Assembly: GCF_001039355.2 (NCBI RefSeq) | Contig: NW_019775695.1 | Span: forward strand, 145,253 to 209,252 | Direction of reading: 5' to 3' | Origin: Lingula anatina | Lineage: Eukaryota; Brachiopoda; Lingulata; Lingulida; Lingulidae | DNA: 64,000 bases | Shown here: positions 24,801 through 40,782 of the stretch, piece after piece | Numbering within the stretch: position 1 is the first letter of the stretch | How the letters are laid out: every line of letters starts with the position of its first letter | Position numbers and translations under genes: made by a program | The notes under the pieces: model-generated | What the model was told of the DNA's origin: nothing | Database searches by the model: none | What the model saw: the letters and a program-made list of their open reading frames with translations, nothing else

Positions 24801-27800
24801 TCAAATTATAAAATTGTGTTTAATGGTTTACCTTTGGGTCAGCCAAGCAGGTCTAAAGATAATAGGTTAACTTAAATCTTGGAACATTTTGAAAACAATC
24901 TTGTCTTAAGCCTAATAATGTTGAATATTCGATTAAAACGTCTTATTTGTTTTACAGGAGCTATCATTATCTCAAGTGAAACAAGAAGCAGGTGATTATT
25001 ACCAAATACTTGAATTAAATTAATTAAGAAATGACTTTAACATTTGCTAATGGCAGGGCATCTTTTCATATTTTATCATTGGGTGAGTTTTTAAAAAAAT
25101 GCTGCACTGGTGTAACGATCTTGCTTGTTGTTTTAGTTCAATTATATGAGAAGTTATTTGAGTTGGAACAGAAACGCGATCAGCTAATGGAGGAAGCACA
25201 AGCTAAGGGTTCCCCAGCAGAAGAAAGGGAAAAGTTACTGAATCAAGTCAAACAAGATAACCAAGAGATATCTAGCATGGAGAGGCAGTAAGTGCATTAC
25301 AACTTTAATTTCTTGTGAATTTTTGATATGTAAAATTTTGATTTGATTTCATTTAGTTATTTTCCTTTTAGCACATGAAAACAAAACTGTCATGGTTAAT
25401 TGGTAATTACATTTTTCATTGTTAAGATTACATATTTGTTACTTCTAGTTATTTTTAACTACTTTTAATTATATTATTACCTTTCAGTTGCAATGAAATC
25501 CATGAAAAGGTGAATCAGTTGCAAGAGGAGTTGAGACAGCTAGACATGGACCTAGAAGAAAATATGGGTAAGGTCCATCTTTACGTATTGCCAAACTGGG
25601 GCAAGCCACTTATGATAAAAATATGATTTGTTCTGAGTAAAGAATTAAGTGGAAGAATACTTGCTAAAATACCACACATTTATGAAAATTATTTACATTT
25701 GTGGTTAAATTTGAATTTTAGGTGAGAGAAACCAAAAGTACAGGGAGTTGAAAAAGAGGGAAGAAACAATGAATGGTAATTATCTGACTTTCAGTATTTA
25801 AAGAGTAATGTCTGTATTTGATCATTAATGTTCATTTGATCTATTTATTATTACAAAATTAAAAATATTGTAATTATCTACAATTCAGTTTAAATCCTCA
25901 CGTTGAGATAAAGGAAATGCATTATAAAACAGTGCAGTTTTTATGCATTGTACTTAACATAATGAGACATACATGGTTCACTTAATATATATAATTTTGG
26001 TAAATTTTCCAGAATTTTTGGACACTTTTGATGAATCCAAAACACAGGAAATAGTAAGTATGATTTCCTACAGTTTTGTTAAGCTCATTTTCGAATTACT
26101 GAATTGCAATTTTGTTTGAAATAAGTCATTTTGTAGGAGATAAATTTTACTGTCTCATGTCATCAAGTATGGAAAATAATACTCATTATTTAATTTGATT
26201 GTAACTAATATTTTGTTATAATTTTTTATGGAAATAATATCAAATAAAACTCTTTGGACTGATTAACCTTAAAAGACTCATTTACTTTTTAGGAGAGAAT
26301 AAGCCAACTTGAAGCAAATGTTGTTGCTATTCTGGAGCATATGAGTAGGGTATGTGTATTTCTTTCATTTAAACAAATCTTCAAGAAATTGAATCACTTT
26401 TTTTTAGTTAGATGGAACATGACATAATTGTTATTAAAAGAAACCTTGCATTTTGGATATGATAAGATGGTGATATATATTTATCTCATTATTCAACATT
26501 TTTTATTCAGAATCTCTCCAGATTCTCCCATCTGCCCACTCCTAAAGAGCTAGCCAACATGAAAGATGATCTGGCTTTCAAAGAGACAGAAATGAAGAAA
26601 TCTGAAGCAACAGCTACTACTTTGGCACAAGGTAAATAAAATCTGATAATGTGGAATATGAATTAATGTAATGGTTGCATGGAACTTTGTCTTGCATTTA
26701 GGCAAAACATCTTGAATCCATTGAGTTAATTGTACTCTATAATGTTAAATGGAACCAAGTACTTTGTAATGTGAACAGGTTACTGGTTTCTCTAAAAAGA
26801 TTGAGTTCTTTCCACAGAAGATTTTTTATAATTCCATGTGTTGTATTTTGCCTGCTCAGTATGAGAGGGAAAAAGGCAAACAGATAATCTGAGAATTAAA
26901 ATAATTCATTTCTGTAAATTTTTAATCCAGAGAGGGAGAAGTATCAGGTAGATTTACAGAAGGTAGAGCAGCTGGAGACAAAGATCAACTCTGAGTTGGA
27001 AATGCTGAAAAACAAGATAGAAACCATGAATTCAGAGCTGGAAATCTATGGAGATATTCCAAAACTGAAAGCACAGGCAGAAGAAAAAAAGAAGGTGAGA
27101 TATAGTTAGTAAAGGGATTTTGAATAAACTTTCAATTGACATCAAAATTAAGAATATTTTCTGTGGTCATGGAACAAAAACCAGCGTAAGATATTCATAA
27201 CTAGTTGTTTGGTTTATATCGGAATAATCAGTATGTACTGTGCAGCAAACAATTACTTTAAATATTGTTTATGAGTCCCAATGATCTTTGATGTTATGAC
27301 AATAAAATGATGTATTTTGTCAACTTGTGAATCACGAGTTAACATTTTCTGTTTCAAAAAAAAAAAAAAAAAAAGAAGAAGAAGAAGAAAAACAAAATTG
27401 ATATTCTTATATTTCAGAAACTGGCTGAAGACAAAATCACACTGCAGAAAAGAAGGGACACAATAAAACAACTTGTCCAAAATTTGTCAGCTGATTATGA
27501 GTCCCTGAAAGTACAACTTGGAGACAATGAAACTTTTGCACAGGTTTGTAAAGCCATGGGATATCATATGTCTATTTTAAAGTATTAAAATTTGTGAAAA
27601 CTTGATTGAGCCATCTATATTTTTATTGAGATTTGTTCTAAAGCTGTTTTTTACTCTTTATATCCATGAATATGTGCATTTTAAGACAGATGTAAGTTCA
27701 CCTAATAGGATCCAGGTACATAACAAGGTTAAAATGAATAAACTTTTACAATATCCAGAGTTATTTAAGGTGTATTATAAAAAGATTTAAAACTCACTAT

Positions 27801-28386
27801 TAATATGCAACACAGGCATATATTAAAAATATAACTTGTGAAATATTTTTCAAGATGAATATCATTGGTTTCAGCTGGGCAACCTTGAGCGTAAATGGCA
27901 GCATCATGAGCAGAACAACTTTGTCATGAAAGAATGTATCCTTTTTATTTGTATTTACTCACATTCTGAATTCTTAACCTCACATGTTGCAAATAGTGTT
28001 GCAAATTATACTTTTTTTGTTCATTTATTTGGAGCATATTGTATTTATTGGAGCTAAGTTTTATTCATTTATTGCTGCTAAATATTCTTATTATTTATGG
28101 TGAAACAACTTTTAAACATTTGCCAGAAGTATAATAGTAATTAGAATTATAATTGTCTCCTTTGGAAATGATTGGGTTTGTGCAGTAATATTAAATATAA
28201 ATTAGAATATCATGATCTGTGTAAAAACTACCAAAATTTTTTTATGTCCTTAACTCTGGTAAAGTCATTGCAGCCAAGACCATGGAATGTGACTACCGCC
28301 CCATAATGAAGACTGTCAGCACACTTGTTGCTGATTACAACCAGCTCCTGATGGACCATCTCTCTGGCAAAAGCTCTGTGGGATAG
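21818..28386 (+). CDS. IFT74: IFT74, intraflagellar transport IFT-B core protein
   Basis: IFT74 pairs with IFT81 to form the tubulin-binding coiled-coil module of IFT complex B, needed to build cilia. Exons: 21818-21888, 22118-22167, 22320-22374, 22766-22843, 22968-23016, 23304-23402, 23568-23628, 23793-23852, 24054-24115, 24337-24415, 24623-24745, 24958-24991, 25137-25287, 25488-25567, 25722-25775, 26013-26053, 26293-26349, 26511-26631, 26931-27094, 27418-27543, 27875-27935, 28265-28386. All junction phases agree, giving 598 codons plus stop (TAG 28384-28386); vertebrate IFT74 is about 600 residues. The N-terminus is basic and Gly/Pro/Arg-rich ([16 protein letters not shown]), then RPMTQQGL, then long coiled coil. 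Family matches include [19 protein letters not shown] and [13 protein letters not shown]. The first coding exon, which must end two bases into a codon, was not found. The last intron has an unusual acceptor (GGTAAAG/TC). Confidence 0.95.
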
Positions 28387-28905
28387 TGCAAAAAAATACC
28401 AAATATAAAAGCAATTATGGAATAGACTATAATGATGTACAACTACTTACATTCCCTGGATCTGTATAATAAGGTTATCTGTCCTTATATGTTACAAAAT
28501 GATATATGATAATCATTTTGTGTTATTGAATTGATAAGTGCTGGGATTACTGAAAACTATTTTATGTAGATGCAGATTTGTTTTGCTTATCAAAGTGAGT
28601 ATTTTATATATGCGGGATATTTCATAAAATGTTGTTAATTTGTGAAGGAATTTGTTGTATGCTTTACTTGTTTTGATACATAAAATGTCCTGTCAATAAA
28701 TTATTTAGTAAAAAAAATACCACTTTCTTTTGTTATAATCTGTTGGCATTTAGATCTAGTGTTTCACATTTTATTATCTCCAAATTTAGATTTACTGCAG
28801 AATATGCACTTTTCATTTATTTGATTTTGATGTTGCACTGACACATAATAAATTCAAAGATATAGTCTAGACTATTGCATTTTAAATGAGTCTAGGATTA
28901 AATGC
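28387..28905 (+). other. IFT74 3' UTR and short intergenic stretch
   Basis: The 3' UTR follows the stop codon and probably ends shortly after the AATAAA at 28695. The remainder up to the transposon is AT-rich and shows nothing else. Confidence 0.7.
28695..28700 (+). terminator. Likely polyadenylation signal of IFT74
   Basis: This AATAAA lies 309 bases after the IFT74 stop and is followed by T/A-rich sequence. No competing gene on this strand lies between. Called from motif and position only. Confidence 0.65.
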
Positions 28906-28911
28906 AAAATT

Positions 28912-29867
28912 TACGGAGCTTTGTTAGTATCATATTAACTTTTTTCTATTTTCATTTAAGTTTTATTTTATGGAATTTTCACCGCGGTGAAAATAATTTT
29001 CACCGCGGTGTAAATAATTTTCACCGTGGTGGAAAATAATTTACACCGTGGTGGAAAATAATTTACACCGCGGTGTAAAATAATTTTCACCGCGGTGGAA
29101 AATAATTTTCACCGCGGTGGTAATTCCTGGCCATCTCGGGCCCGGTGAGGAATAGGTAATGAGAACCTTACATTTGCCAGATGCCGTCACGGTGCATGCT
29201 ATTGTTACATACATACAAGTTTGGTGGATCTGTTCGTGGGGCCACTGCCGTTTATTTAAGTTTCCCATCTATATATTCCCATCTATATAATTAAAGTCCC
29301 TCTCGCAGTTTTATGCAAAGGGAATCCCATTGTTATAACTAAATACTTAACGTTATTTTTGGACAATGTATTTTTAAATATTTGAGTGATGTGTTTGTCC
29401 ATAGATCTTTTCTTAATAGATGTAAGCTCGGTTTCTTCGGAGAGGTTCCTTTCTACCAATATCTCCAATAATACGCAAGTTATTATAAAGGGGAAAGCGA
29501 CGTATAACATTTCGGTGGTTTTAAGCTATTCGAATACTGTCCGCTTCCTCCACATTCCTGGGATGATTGGCACATAGACTGGTTAAACCCCGTGCATGTG
29601 CATGTGCTTGTCTTTATCAACTTCCTTCCCTGACATCTGGTAAATTTTGGATTCGTATAACCTACATGTATGCATCACCCGGGCCGAGATGGCCAGGAAT
29701 TACCACCGCGGTGAAAATTATTTTCCACCGCGGTGTAAATTATTTTTCACTACGGTGAAAATTATTTTCACCGCGGTAGAAATAATTTTCACCGCGGTGA
29801 AAATTCCATAAAATAAAACTTAAATGAAAATACAAAAAAGTTAATATGATACTAACAAAGCTCCGTA
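28912..29867. mobile_element. Foldback/TIR DNA transposon with CACCGCGGTG subterminal palindromes
   Basis: The element begins TACGGAGCTTTGTTAG and ends in its reverse complement, with TIRs of roughly 190-240 bp. It is flanked by the 6-bp direct repeat AAAATT (28906-28911 and 29868-29873), a good target-site duplication. Inside each TIR the palindrome CACCGCGGTG or a variant recurs about every 21-23 bp, about seven times on the left (28980-29120) and five on the right (29703-29800), separated by AAAATAATTT-type spacers. The roughly 540-bp core has only small open frames without a recognised transposase. It is therefore non-autonomous. The superfamily is not identified. Confidence 0.85.
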
Positions 29868-29873
29868 AAAATT

Positions 29874-30433
29874 GATATTTTACCTATACTTATTTACCTT
29901 TACTTATTTAAATGTGCACTTTTGTATTTTTACCCTAATTTTATTAAGTACAAAAAGTGATAAACATTGAAGGACTTTTCAACAAAATCGCCGATTGTTG
30001 CACTCTAAGGTATTTCAAAAGCTAATGACAGACTACACAACAACAACACAACAACAACAACAGACTATCGTGTCAGCTTAGATTTTGATCTAGTAGTAGT
30101 AGAAAATAGTGTGACAGGTGTGATTGGAAAATGTGAGATTGCGTTTCGGCGTCACGTCAATATTCTTGCGCTCTAGCAGAAGACAATCAGCAAAACCTTT
30201 ATTTACCAAAGCTTTGCTAAAACAACTGCAATTATTAGAGCATCTGTTTACTTTTATATTGTTTATTTACGTTGCATTTGTGTATCATGCATACAAAGAG
30301 TTCAACAAATGACACGCATTTGGTACTATTTTGATACGCGGTTTGTCAATAATAAGTGGATCGGCACTTAGAGGTAAGTGGGAAGTTTGATCTTCTAATG
30401 ATTGATTGAAGTGAACTAGTATCTCGTTTGATT
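29874..30433 (+). other. Intergenic stretch, probable first promoter region of the variable-first-exon gene
   Basis: It contains an (ACA/ACAACA)n tract at about 30038-30062 and a modest CpG increase near 30140-30170. It lies directly before the most upstream first exon. No gene is supported in it. Confidence 0.45.
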
Positions 30434-30686
30434 ATGCATGATGATAGTTGGTGGCAGAGATTTGGCCAGTTCCGGTGCCGGATTCGTGAATCAGAACCTC
30501 GCCGTGGATCGGACGACGATAAAAGCAATTCCGTGAATTGGAAGATGGAGTCACCCAAGCAAGGGCCAAGTTTGATTAACTTGCGATACAAAACACCGGT
30601 AGAAGATGTGCCGCCTCCGTATATAGATGACTACGTGTTACCAAGAAGGTCCAGTGCTAGATCATACCACGGCAACTTTCCTTTAA
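30434..30686 (+). CDS. Variable first exon 1a (two-exon leader, part 1)
   Basis: An ATG at 30434 opens 84 codons ending at TTTAA/GTAAGTAT with one base over. The product starts MHDDSWWQRFGQFRCRIRES and continues with a Pro/Tyr-rich part (DVPPPYIDDYVLPRRSS). It is hydrophilic and has no signal peptide or recognised domain. The phase fits the exon at 31727, which makes this the only leader of the set needing two exons. It is the most upstream, so it probably marks the first promoter of the locus. Confidence 0.7.
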
Positions 30687-31726
30687 GTAAGTATTCATGT
30701 TAAAAATGTACTAGTATCGTTATCTTTTAGATCACTCAAATTTTCTCTTTGACGTACATGTACATTTAGCATCTACTGTTACGTACTAAATCGTGCTAAT
30801 GCTAATGGTTATTTTGTGTCTGTGCAACTTGTATTTATAGTTTGAACGTTTACCAGTTAGTATCAGTTATATAAGTTCTGCTGGATGCTACCAATTATTC
30901 TTACTTCAATGTGTGAAAATAGGTCAAAGTGATCATATTTTGATTTTAATGAAGAGAAAATAATGCATACCCTGGTAAAGCCTACACAGCCCGTCGACTG
31001 TCGCTATACAGTACAAATTCAATAAAACTGACTTAATTTCATTCATTGGATAAGAAAAGAAATGCAACAAGGACATAGTGCTTTGTGTGTGTGTTTATCT
31101 GTGGAAGATTCACGTTTCTAATGTACACACACTTAAAAAAATACTGCATGGGGAAAAGAAAAGTTAAAAAGTATTACAGACAGTCTTCATACGTTGTACA
31201 ATACACTGACCTGCATCTAAACTGGTCATTTACTACAGTGTAGATTATGCTATTTATGTGTATGTTTAATTCAGATTAATATACTTATCTAAATATTTTT
31301 CTCTTCATTGAAGAAGTAAGGGTCATATTGTTAATATATACATACATATTAAAGCAGACAAAAATTGCTTAATCATCTGTGAACTTTGTTTGTTGAAATA
31401 TTTGTCTGTGGCGGGTCAAGAATTATTTCTTGAATCGGTCACTTTTGTTGACAGACTGTATTATACATACTGGTAGGCTTGGCCAAATTCTTTAGTAATT
31501 TTAATAGGAACCCTTGTCAGAAGTCTCTTTCACTGTACTTTTTTTCCTCTTCTTTCAGTTGTATTGGCCCACATGTAAAATAAGATGTTTGACATCATGA
31601 AGTCCATTATGATATTCACATAATTGTCAGTGAATATCAGTTCTGATTTACATATGGACAGTGCACTTATATTCAGTTAAATCAAAATTCATAGCATTTT
31701 TCTCTTGTTTCTTTTGCTTTTTTAAG

Positions 31727-31796
31727 AGCCACTTTTAGATACTATGAAGCGAACAGGAATTGGATTTTCCAAACTTCTGGAAAAGCACAGAATGGA
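31727..31796 (+). CDS. Variable leader 1a, second exon
   Basis: This exon lies between a TTTTTTAAG acceptor and a strong GTAAGTAA donor. It completes the Lys codon left by 30434-30686, reads KPLLDTMKRTGIGFSKLL then EKHRM, and ends with two bases over. That is the phase required by the common acceptor at 61858. The intron to the common exon would then be about 30 kb and would span all other first exons. Confidence 0.65.
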
Positions 31797-34700
31797 GTAA
31801 GTAAACTGTTTTGTTTTTATTGGCTGATAAATTTTAGCATGTATATGACTTCAAAGTATTGAAAAGAAGTCCATTTATGCATCTATGTTGTACATCCTTG
31901 TTTGTGTTTCTCTGCAGTGATGTTGTAACCGATTGAGTAACATACCTTGTTTAAACTTGCTGTGTAGTGTATTTTGAATAGCAATATTTCAAGGTGCACT
32001 TTGGCTAAAACTGTTTGATCAAGGAGCACCATGGCTTCAAGCTGTGAAATATTGTGTTAACCTGTCACATTATGTTAGGTAAATTTACACAAACTTCTTT
32101 TAAGTTAAACCCCTCCTTTAATCATGTGCCTAAAATGCTGTTAAATTTGTTTGGGAGCAAACAGCAAGTGCAAATACCAAAAACAAATATTGAGATAGTC
32201 TTGAGTTTTTAGAAAAGATTCTTTGTCACCTTTAACGACATGATAACCCCACATGGAATTTTTTGACCTCTGTATGTTTTTTCCTGATTTTCTATAATTC
32301 AGACATAAACAAGGATTGCATAAAAAGGTGGTTATTTTTTTTTCAGTAACCTTATATATCATAATTTGAATTGCTTGGCAGCTATAATTGACATTTCCCA
32401 CAAAATGCAAAATCAAGATTTTGCACTGAATTTATTCATACATACCAAGTAGATTATTAGCCTTTTAATGCTTTTGAGTGGAATATAAAAGTCAGGAGAT
32501 TTGTCGTAAAGGAGGTTGGAGAGGGTACATTGAACAATTACTGATTTGACAAATTACTTTAAGTTGTAACAACAACAACAACACACACACACACACACAC
32601 ACACACATAGTAGAATAGAGAGTCTGACATGATTTTGGTTTGCATAATGTTTTCTTATACTATAGCTGCATATGGTTAGATTTTTGTACACAGACATGTC
32701 AGTATTGCAGACTCAAGGGCCTGCTGAAATCTAGATATTACAGGCCTGTCAATATTTTCAGAGACATATAATAAATCCATGGTAATTGGGGCAGCATATA
32801 GGAATTTTAATTGCTGTCCTTTGCCAAAAATTTAATTGATCAACTATTGTATTAAATTTAGGTTTAAACATTCAGGAAGCATACTGATGGCTAAATGATT
32901 ACGCATATGCACTTCAGTGGTGTGAGTTTGAAATAATTGCCAGCCCATTTGGAACAACTAGTACCAAAACCTCATTAATTAAAATTTGAGGCCTGATGTA
33001 ATTTTTTGCTTGGTATTGGACGAGCTTCACCAGGATTGTATATTAAAGAGTACATACTTTTCTATGTTTTCAAACCATTTATATTTTTACGAAATTTCTA
33101 TACCCCTTAACATGCATTTAGTTCATTAGTTCTTCAAAAAGCGTCTGTCATATTGATTGCTTGAAAAAGGATCAAAGCATTTCCCAAGTTAAAAATGCAA
33201 TAGTTCTCATGTTTCTTTACTTAGCATGGGAAAAAGGTCCTGGTTAAATACTTGTCTCTGCTATTCCAACATTGACATTTTTAATCCTTCACTATGTTTT
33301 CCCTTAGTAACTTTATCTAAATATATTTTCTGTGGTTTAGGTGGTAAAAGTGGGTACTCTAAACCTTTGTTTTAAATATCAGTTATTGCCATTTGATACA
33401 GTTCCAAGGCGATTTGCACATAATCTTTGTTTTCAGCCTGTGTTTAAACTTAAAGTTCAAACTCCATAAATGAATATTGTGTGACTGAGGAATGAGAGGC
33501 TCATAATTACACCTTAAACATTTGAGTTTGTAATTTAGATTTGTTACATAAAGCAACACATAATGAGTAAGTACGTTGTGTGCACAAGATGTGTACTCTG
33601 GCACAAGTCAAAGTAACTGTCTGGAGTAGGAGACCCCTGCTAAGATCCCACCAAGTTGATTTTGTTGCTATTTGGCCGTCAATTGATTTAGGTGATAAGT
33701 GCATGCTCAATCATTTTTTCAAGGTCAAATCACTCCTTCCCTTTGGGTGTACTGACTGTTTCTTTATCTAAGTATTTGTCATTGTTAGTTATAGAGTTTT
33801 GACCTGAAAAAAATCATGATAGTGGCAGTGAAATGGCACATTACTTTTGCAGACCAGTAACATAACCCTGAAAGGTGTTTAAATTGAGAGCTTTCAGATA
33901 AAGTCTGAAAATAAATCAATAAATTGTTGGTATATATGAAAACCCACTGTGGAATTGTTACCTGTATACAGTATTAAGTCTCCATAAGTATTATATTTAT
34001 GGGTAAGCATTGAATGCCCATAATTGGATTAACTATATGCTGGTAGTGGTGTAAATAATTCCAAAAAAAAAAAAAATCATCGTAGCCATGTCATACTACC
34101 TGTAGGTCATTATATGTTTACGCTTATGTCTCTCATCTCTCTGTGCTGTGAGATTTAACACCATTTTTTGCAACAACCAATAATGCTGTCTGCTTCTTAA
34201 TTAAAATTAATACCTACATCAGACAGATCAATCAGACAATGAATGTTGTTGGAAGTGTGCTGCATCGAGTAGTTATTGCAAGTGTCACTGGAATTGATAG
34301 ATTAATGTCTTTCATCCTATGTGTTTTTTAGAACATCCAAGTGTGATGCTGGTATTTTCATGCCATATTCTTTTTTCTGCCATCCTTAGATCTAAGGTGC
34401 CTTGGTTACTTACCTCTTTTATATTTGACCACTCGGTGTCATGGGGTCTTGAACATGTTGCATGTTGCTGTAAGGGCAGTTTGATATACATGTACTTGAA
34501 TATGGATTTCAGGATTTTTGCATTTATGCGTAGTGTTTCCTTTTAAGTGAAATATTTCAATAAACTTGCTTTTTTTTTTGAATTAGTTAACATGTTTTTT
34601 TGTTTGTTTGTTTGAGTAGCTGTATAAAAGTGGTACAGGTTGAAAGAAAGGAAAGAAGACAGTTTGGGTACTCTTGGTGAACATATTTTCATTTATTAGT

Positions 34701-37698
34701 GTACTTATAGGACCATGGAACTATTTAAAGGGTTTTAAGGATGTCCAATGAATGGTATATTTTGGTAAGGTTTATGATTTGGCTTACCTCAATCAGGACA
34801 AAGTTATCCCCATAAATAACAAAGCTGCAAAACAACATGTAAACAAGCACTTGGAAACAAATTGCAAATCATTGTGGTAGAGGTGGTTGTGTCAGGTTGT
34901 GACTTTAAGTACAACAACAGCAATTCATTGTTTTTCTGTTTGTTGCTGAAATAACAAGTGATATATAGGCAATTAAAAGAGTTTAATATTAAAATTCTAC
35001 TTAAGTGAATTTGTTTATGCAGTAAACAATGCTTTATGGATTTTTGTTAAAAATTCAAATGTTTGATATTTCGGAATGGATCTCTTAACAAAGCTTGTTT
35101 ATGATAGAAGTCATCAATTATGAATTATGAGTAGCAGCTTCCTACTGACAGAAATCCTATTTTCTGATGGATTAGGGCACTTTCGATATGCAATCACTCA
35201 TATTTGTGAAACCTAAGTAATTTGAAATCTTTGCCACTAGTTGCCTTATAAGTTTACCACAGCATGAAATTCAGAAACACATGATCAGCTAAAGATGGTT
35301 CTAAGTCCATCACCATGGTTTTGTCAAACAAACTGCAGCATGGATAATAATGTCCACTAGCTTTGACTTCAAAACATCCAAACACCATGCTGTGGAGTCT
35401 AAATACAGCATTATTTACTTTGATTGACACACTTTATCAAGGAAAATTTAATAACAAGCCCAAATGATAAAGCTGACAGTACCAAATAAAGGTCAAGGGA
35501 TTTGTCTGGTTAGTGTTCGTTATTAACCAGAATGCTTGCAAGTAAAATTAGGTACAGTGAAGCTTGTTATGGGATAGTAACCCTGAAATTTACCTGCTAG
35601 AATTTAAGCTTTGGCTTTTAAAACCTGTGACATAGAGATTGACTGTCAGTACTTCACATAGTACAAAGGAGAGGTCACGTTTTAAAAGAAATCTTAATTA
35701 ACATAATTTTATTTCACTTTTTCAGAGATACCAGTAAACCAACTTCCATTTATCACTTGAAGTAGATACTGAGGAATTTCATTTGAAATTTTCTGGAAGA
35801 TTTAATATTTTTCTGTAACATTGAGTGAAAACAAAGATAATCCTGAGACTAAAGATGATGGGCAGTGTAGCAACTGTAAACATGAGTGACGTAGTGTACT
35901 GACTGGATTATTGCATGCTTGATACCCCTTTAAAATCCTGGAATGATATGCCAGATATCATTATAGATTTTTACTACTTTTTCTCTGCTTCTGTTTAACA
36001 GTCTTAGTTTGATGAATATCCATGCAAGAGCTTTTAAATTATTAATAAATGGTCCAGTCCTTATTGATCTTTGCAAAAAAAAAAGTGTTTGAAACAGAGT
36101 TGCTGGGGTATGTTTAAACAATATTTTCTCAGCATTACAACTCTTAATGGAAAATGGATTGCTTTTTATTTGTAAATAGTGCCCACTTAAGCCTTTGAAT
36201 TTTTACAAAGTGGATCTATATGAATTTACTAGTGTATATACAGAAATAGGCATACCAGTAATCTGGGATCACTTTGCCTTTTTCAGATTCAGATTTACTT
36301 GTATTTATGAAGGGCTGTTGTACTTAACAAATATGTGGAATTTTGAAATAGTTTTAATGTATTTTCATTTCTTCATAACCCTAACAACAATTTTCATGTG
36401 TAAATATTATTGGATCAACATACCAGCCTTGAATATTATGTCTGATAAAACATTTAACCCCATTTGTTGTATAACAAATGCATAACACACACAAGGTAGC
36501 ATGGCCTGTCAACTGATCAACCTTTGTACAATTCATGCCCAGCATTTTGGCCTAATGGGCTATGGATGTGGGATATTTTAGAGCTCTATGAAAATGGGAT
36601 TATTGAAAATGATTCTGGCAGTTTACATTGAGTAAACTGTTTTGGGGTAGCATGAATAGGGTAGCCTCAATGGTAGTGTATAGTGTCAGTGAGATTGATT
36701 TGTTATCCAAGGAGACCTTTGTCAGTTAGGATACCTTTCGGGTAATGAAAACTGAGACCACTCTGATGCATGTTTGTTTTGGTTTTTGATTTTTATACAT
36801 GTATATAAAAGGAGGGGGAGTCTCATTTCTTTGCAGTGACCTGATCTCTTGGTTAACAGTATATTGGCAGCTTTATTTCATCGTCACAATTTAAAGAGCA
36901 AACAACCTTGGTCACTGGTACGGCTGCATATTTTATCATCAAACTGCTATCTGTGAGATATTTTTCTGTGTAAATGAATTCTCATTACGCCAAGATTAAG
37001 GCTATCACATGGGTGATGCATAAGAAGACTGCTTATTTGAAGAGTGTTTGACTAAGGATCATGTTGTGGTATCAAGCCCTATGAGTGGTGGCAAATCCAT
37101 ATATATCTGGGATTATTAATCTGGAACTCAAAAGGAGAGGAAACTAATCTGAATGTTGAGGAAGTTTTTTGATAGCTTCTCGAATGGTAACTATAGGATC
37201 AGAGAACTTTCCAAATGTTATGAAATATTGAAAGTGTCATTTTGCAGAATAGCCGCTAATTTGCAATCACACAATATCCTTGGAATCATGAATTGGATTG
37301 ATTTTATATTCCAGCCATAAAGTGCTTTATTCAAGTGCTTGACATTTAGGATTTGACAGCATGTGTGCTGGTACTCCAGTAGACCTTAAACAATATGGTG
37401 TGTCATGCTTATGAATGAGTGAACAGACTTGAGGGGAAATTGCCCAATTTGATATGAGAAATGAGTTCAATTTGAAGCAAACTTGGCATCTTAATTTCAC
37501 CACGATTAAAATTGGATTTTCACAGTGTGATACATTTAATTTTTTTTTAACGTCTGAGCTGGTAGGAAGATATATGTGGCTGAGTAAACGCTACACGTGT
37601 TACACTCAATAATTGCCAACTTCAGGCTCCAAACAGACTTTGGATCTCTGCTTCAAAGGAATGTGTATAGTACTAGTACAGGGTGAGACCAATGAAAA
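31797..37698 (+). other. Non-coding stretch between first exons
   Basis: A compound AAC/AC microsatellite lies at 32568-32607. A weak coding-like frame starts at 33589 but lacks a good donor in the right phase. Nothing else was recognised in this 5.9 kb. Confidence 0.5.
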
Positions 37699-37937
37699 AT
37701 GAATCCAGGTCGAATCCGTGGAAACCGACAACTGCAAGAAATTAAAGAAGTTGAAGGAGGCAACAATTTCTTTTTTACCCGCAAGTATTCAAATACAGGG
37801 GTTCACGTTAAAATGATACATCGTATAGAGCCTCCAAAGACTATACCTTGTATAACTCAAATGATCCGACAACTTACAAAGAAGTATGAGCAGTTGGAGG
37901 CTTTAAAGAGGACACAGACAAAAGAAAACATACAATG
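37699..37937 (+). CDS. Variable first exon 2
   Basis: The ATG at 37699 has an in-frame TGA two codons upstream, so this is a start exon and not an internal one. It gives 79 codons and ends CAATG/GTATGT with two bases over, the phase of the common acceptor at 61858. The product is basic, with GVHVKMIHRIEPPKTIP followed by a short helical, charged segment (QLTKKYEQLEALKRTQ). The VHVKMIH motif resembles VRLKMIH of first exon 3. An overlapping upstream ATG at 37692 opens only a short frame. Confidence 0.75.
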
Positions 37938-40633
<2,696 letters not shown>

Positions 40634-40782
40634 ATGCTTATGGATAGGGATATTGGAGAGGAAGACATATCCAGTAAGAGTGGGGCTCTCCCCTCGGTGA
40701 GTGTCTACTCTAAGAAAATGGTGCGACTCAAGATGATACATGGACATATTCTTAAGCCTAGATCACCTCTTCCTCAGCTAAG
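40634..40782 (+). CDS. Variable first exon 3
   Basis: The ATG at 40634 has an in-frame TAG upstream (in ATGTAG, about 57 bases before). The 49 codons end CTAAG/GTATGT with two bases over, the shared phase. The product has an acidic start (MLMDRDIGEEDISS) and a basic end (MVRLKMIHGHILKPRSPLPQ). The VRLKMIH segment resembles VHVKMIH in first exon 2, which suggests that the two are related by duplication. Confidence 0.75.

Noticed and set aside
33589-33690. Possible 14th first exon (frame with a QVKVTVWSRRPLL segment resembling the leader motif)
   Set aside because: The good donor-like sites nearby are in the wrong phase, and the only phase-matching one (AA/GTGCAT) is weak.
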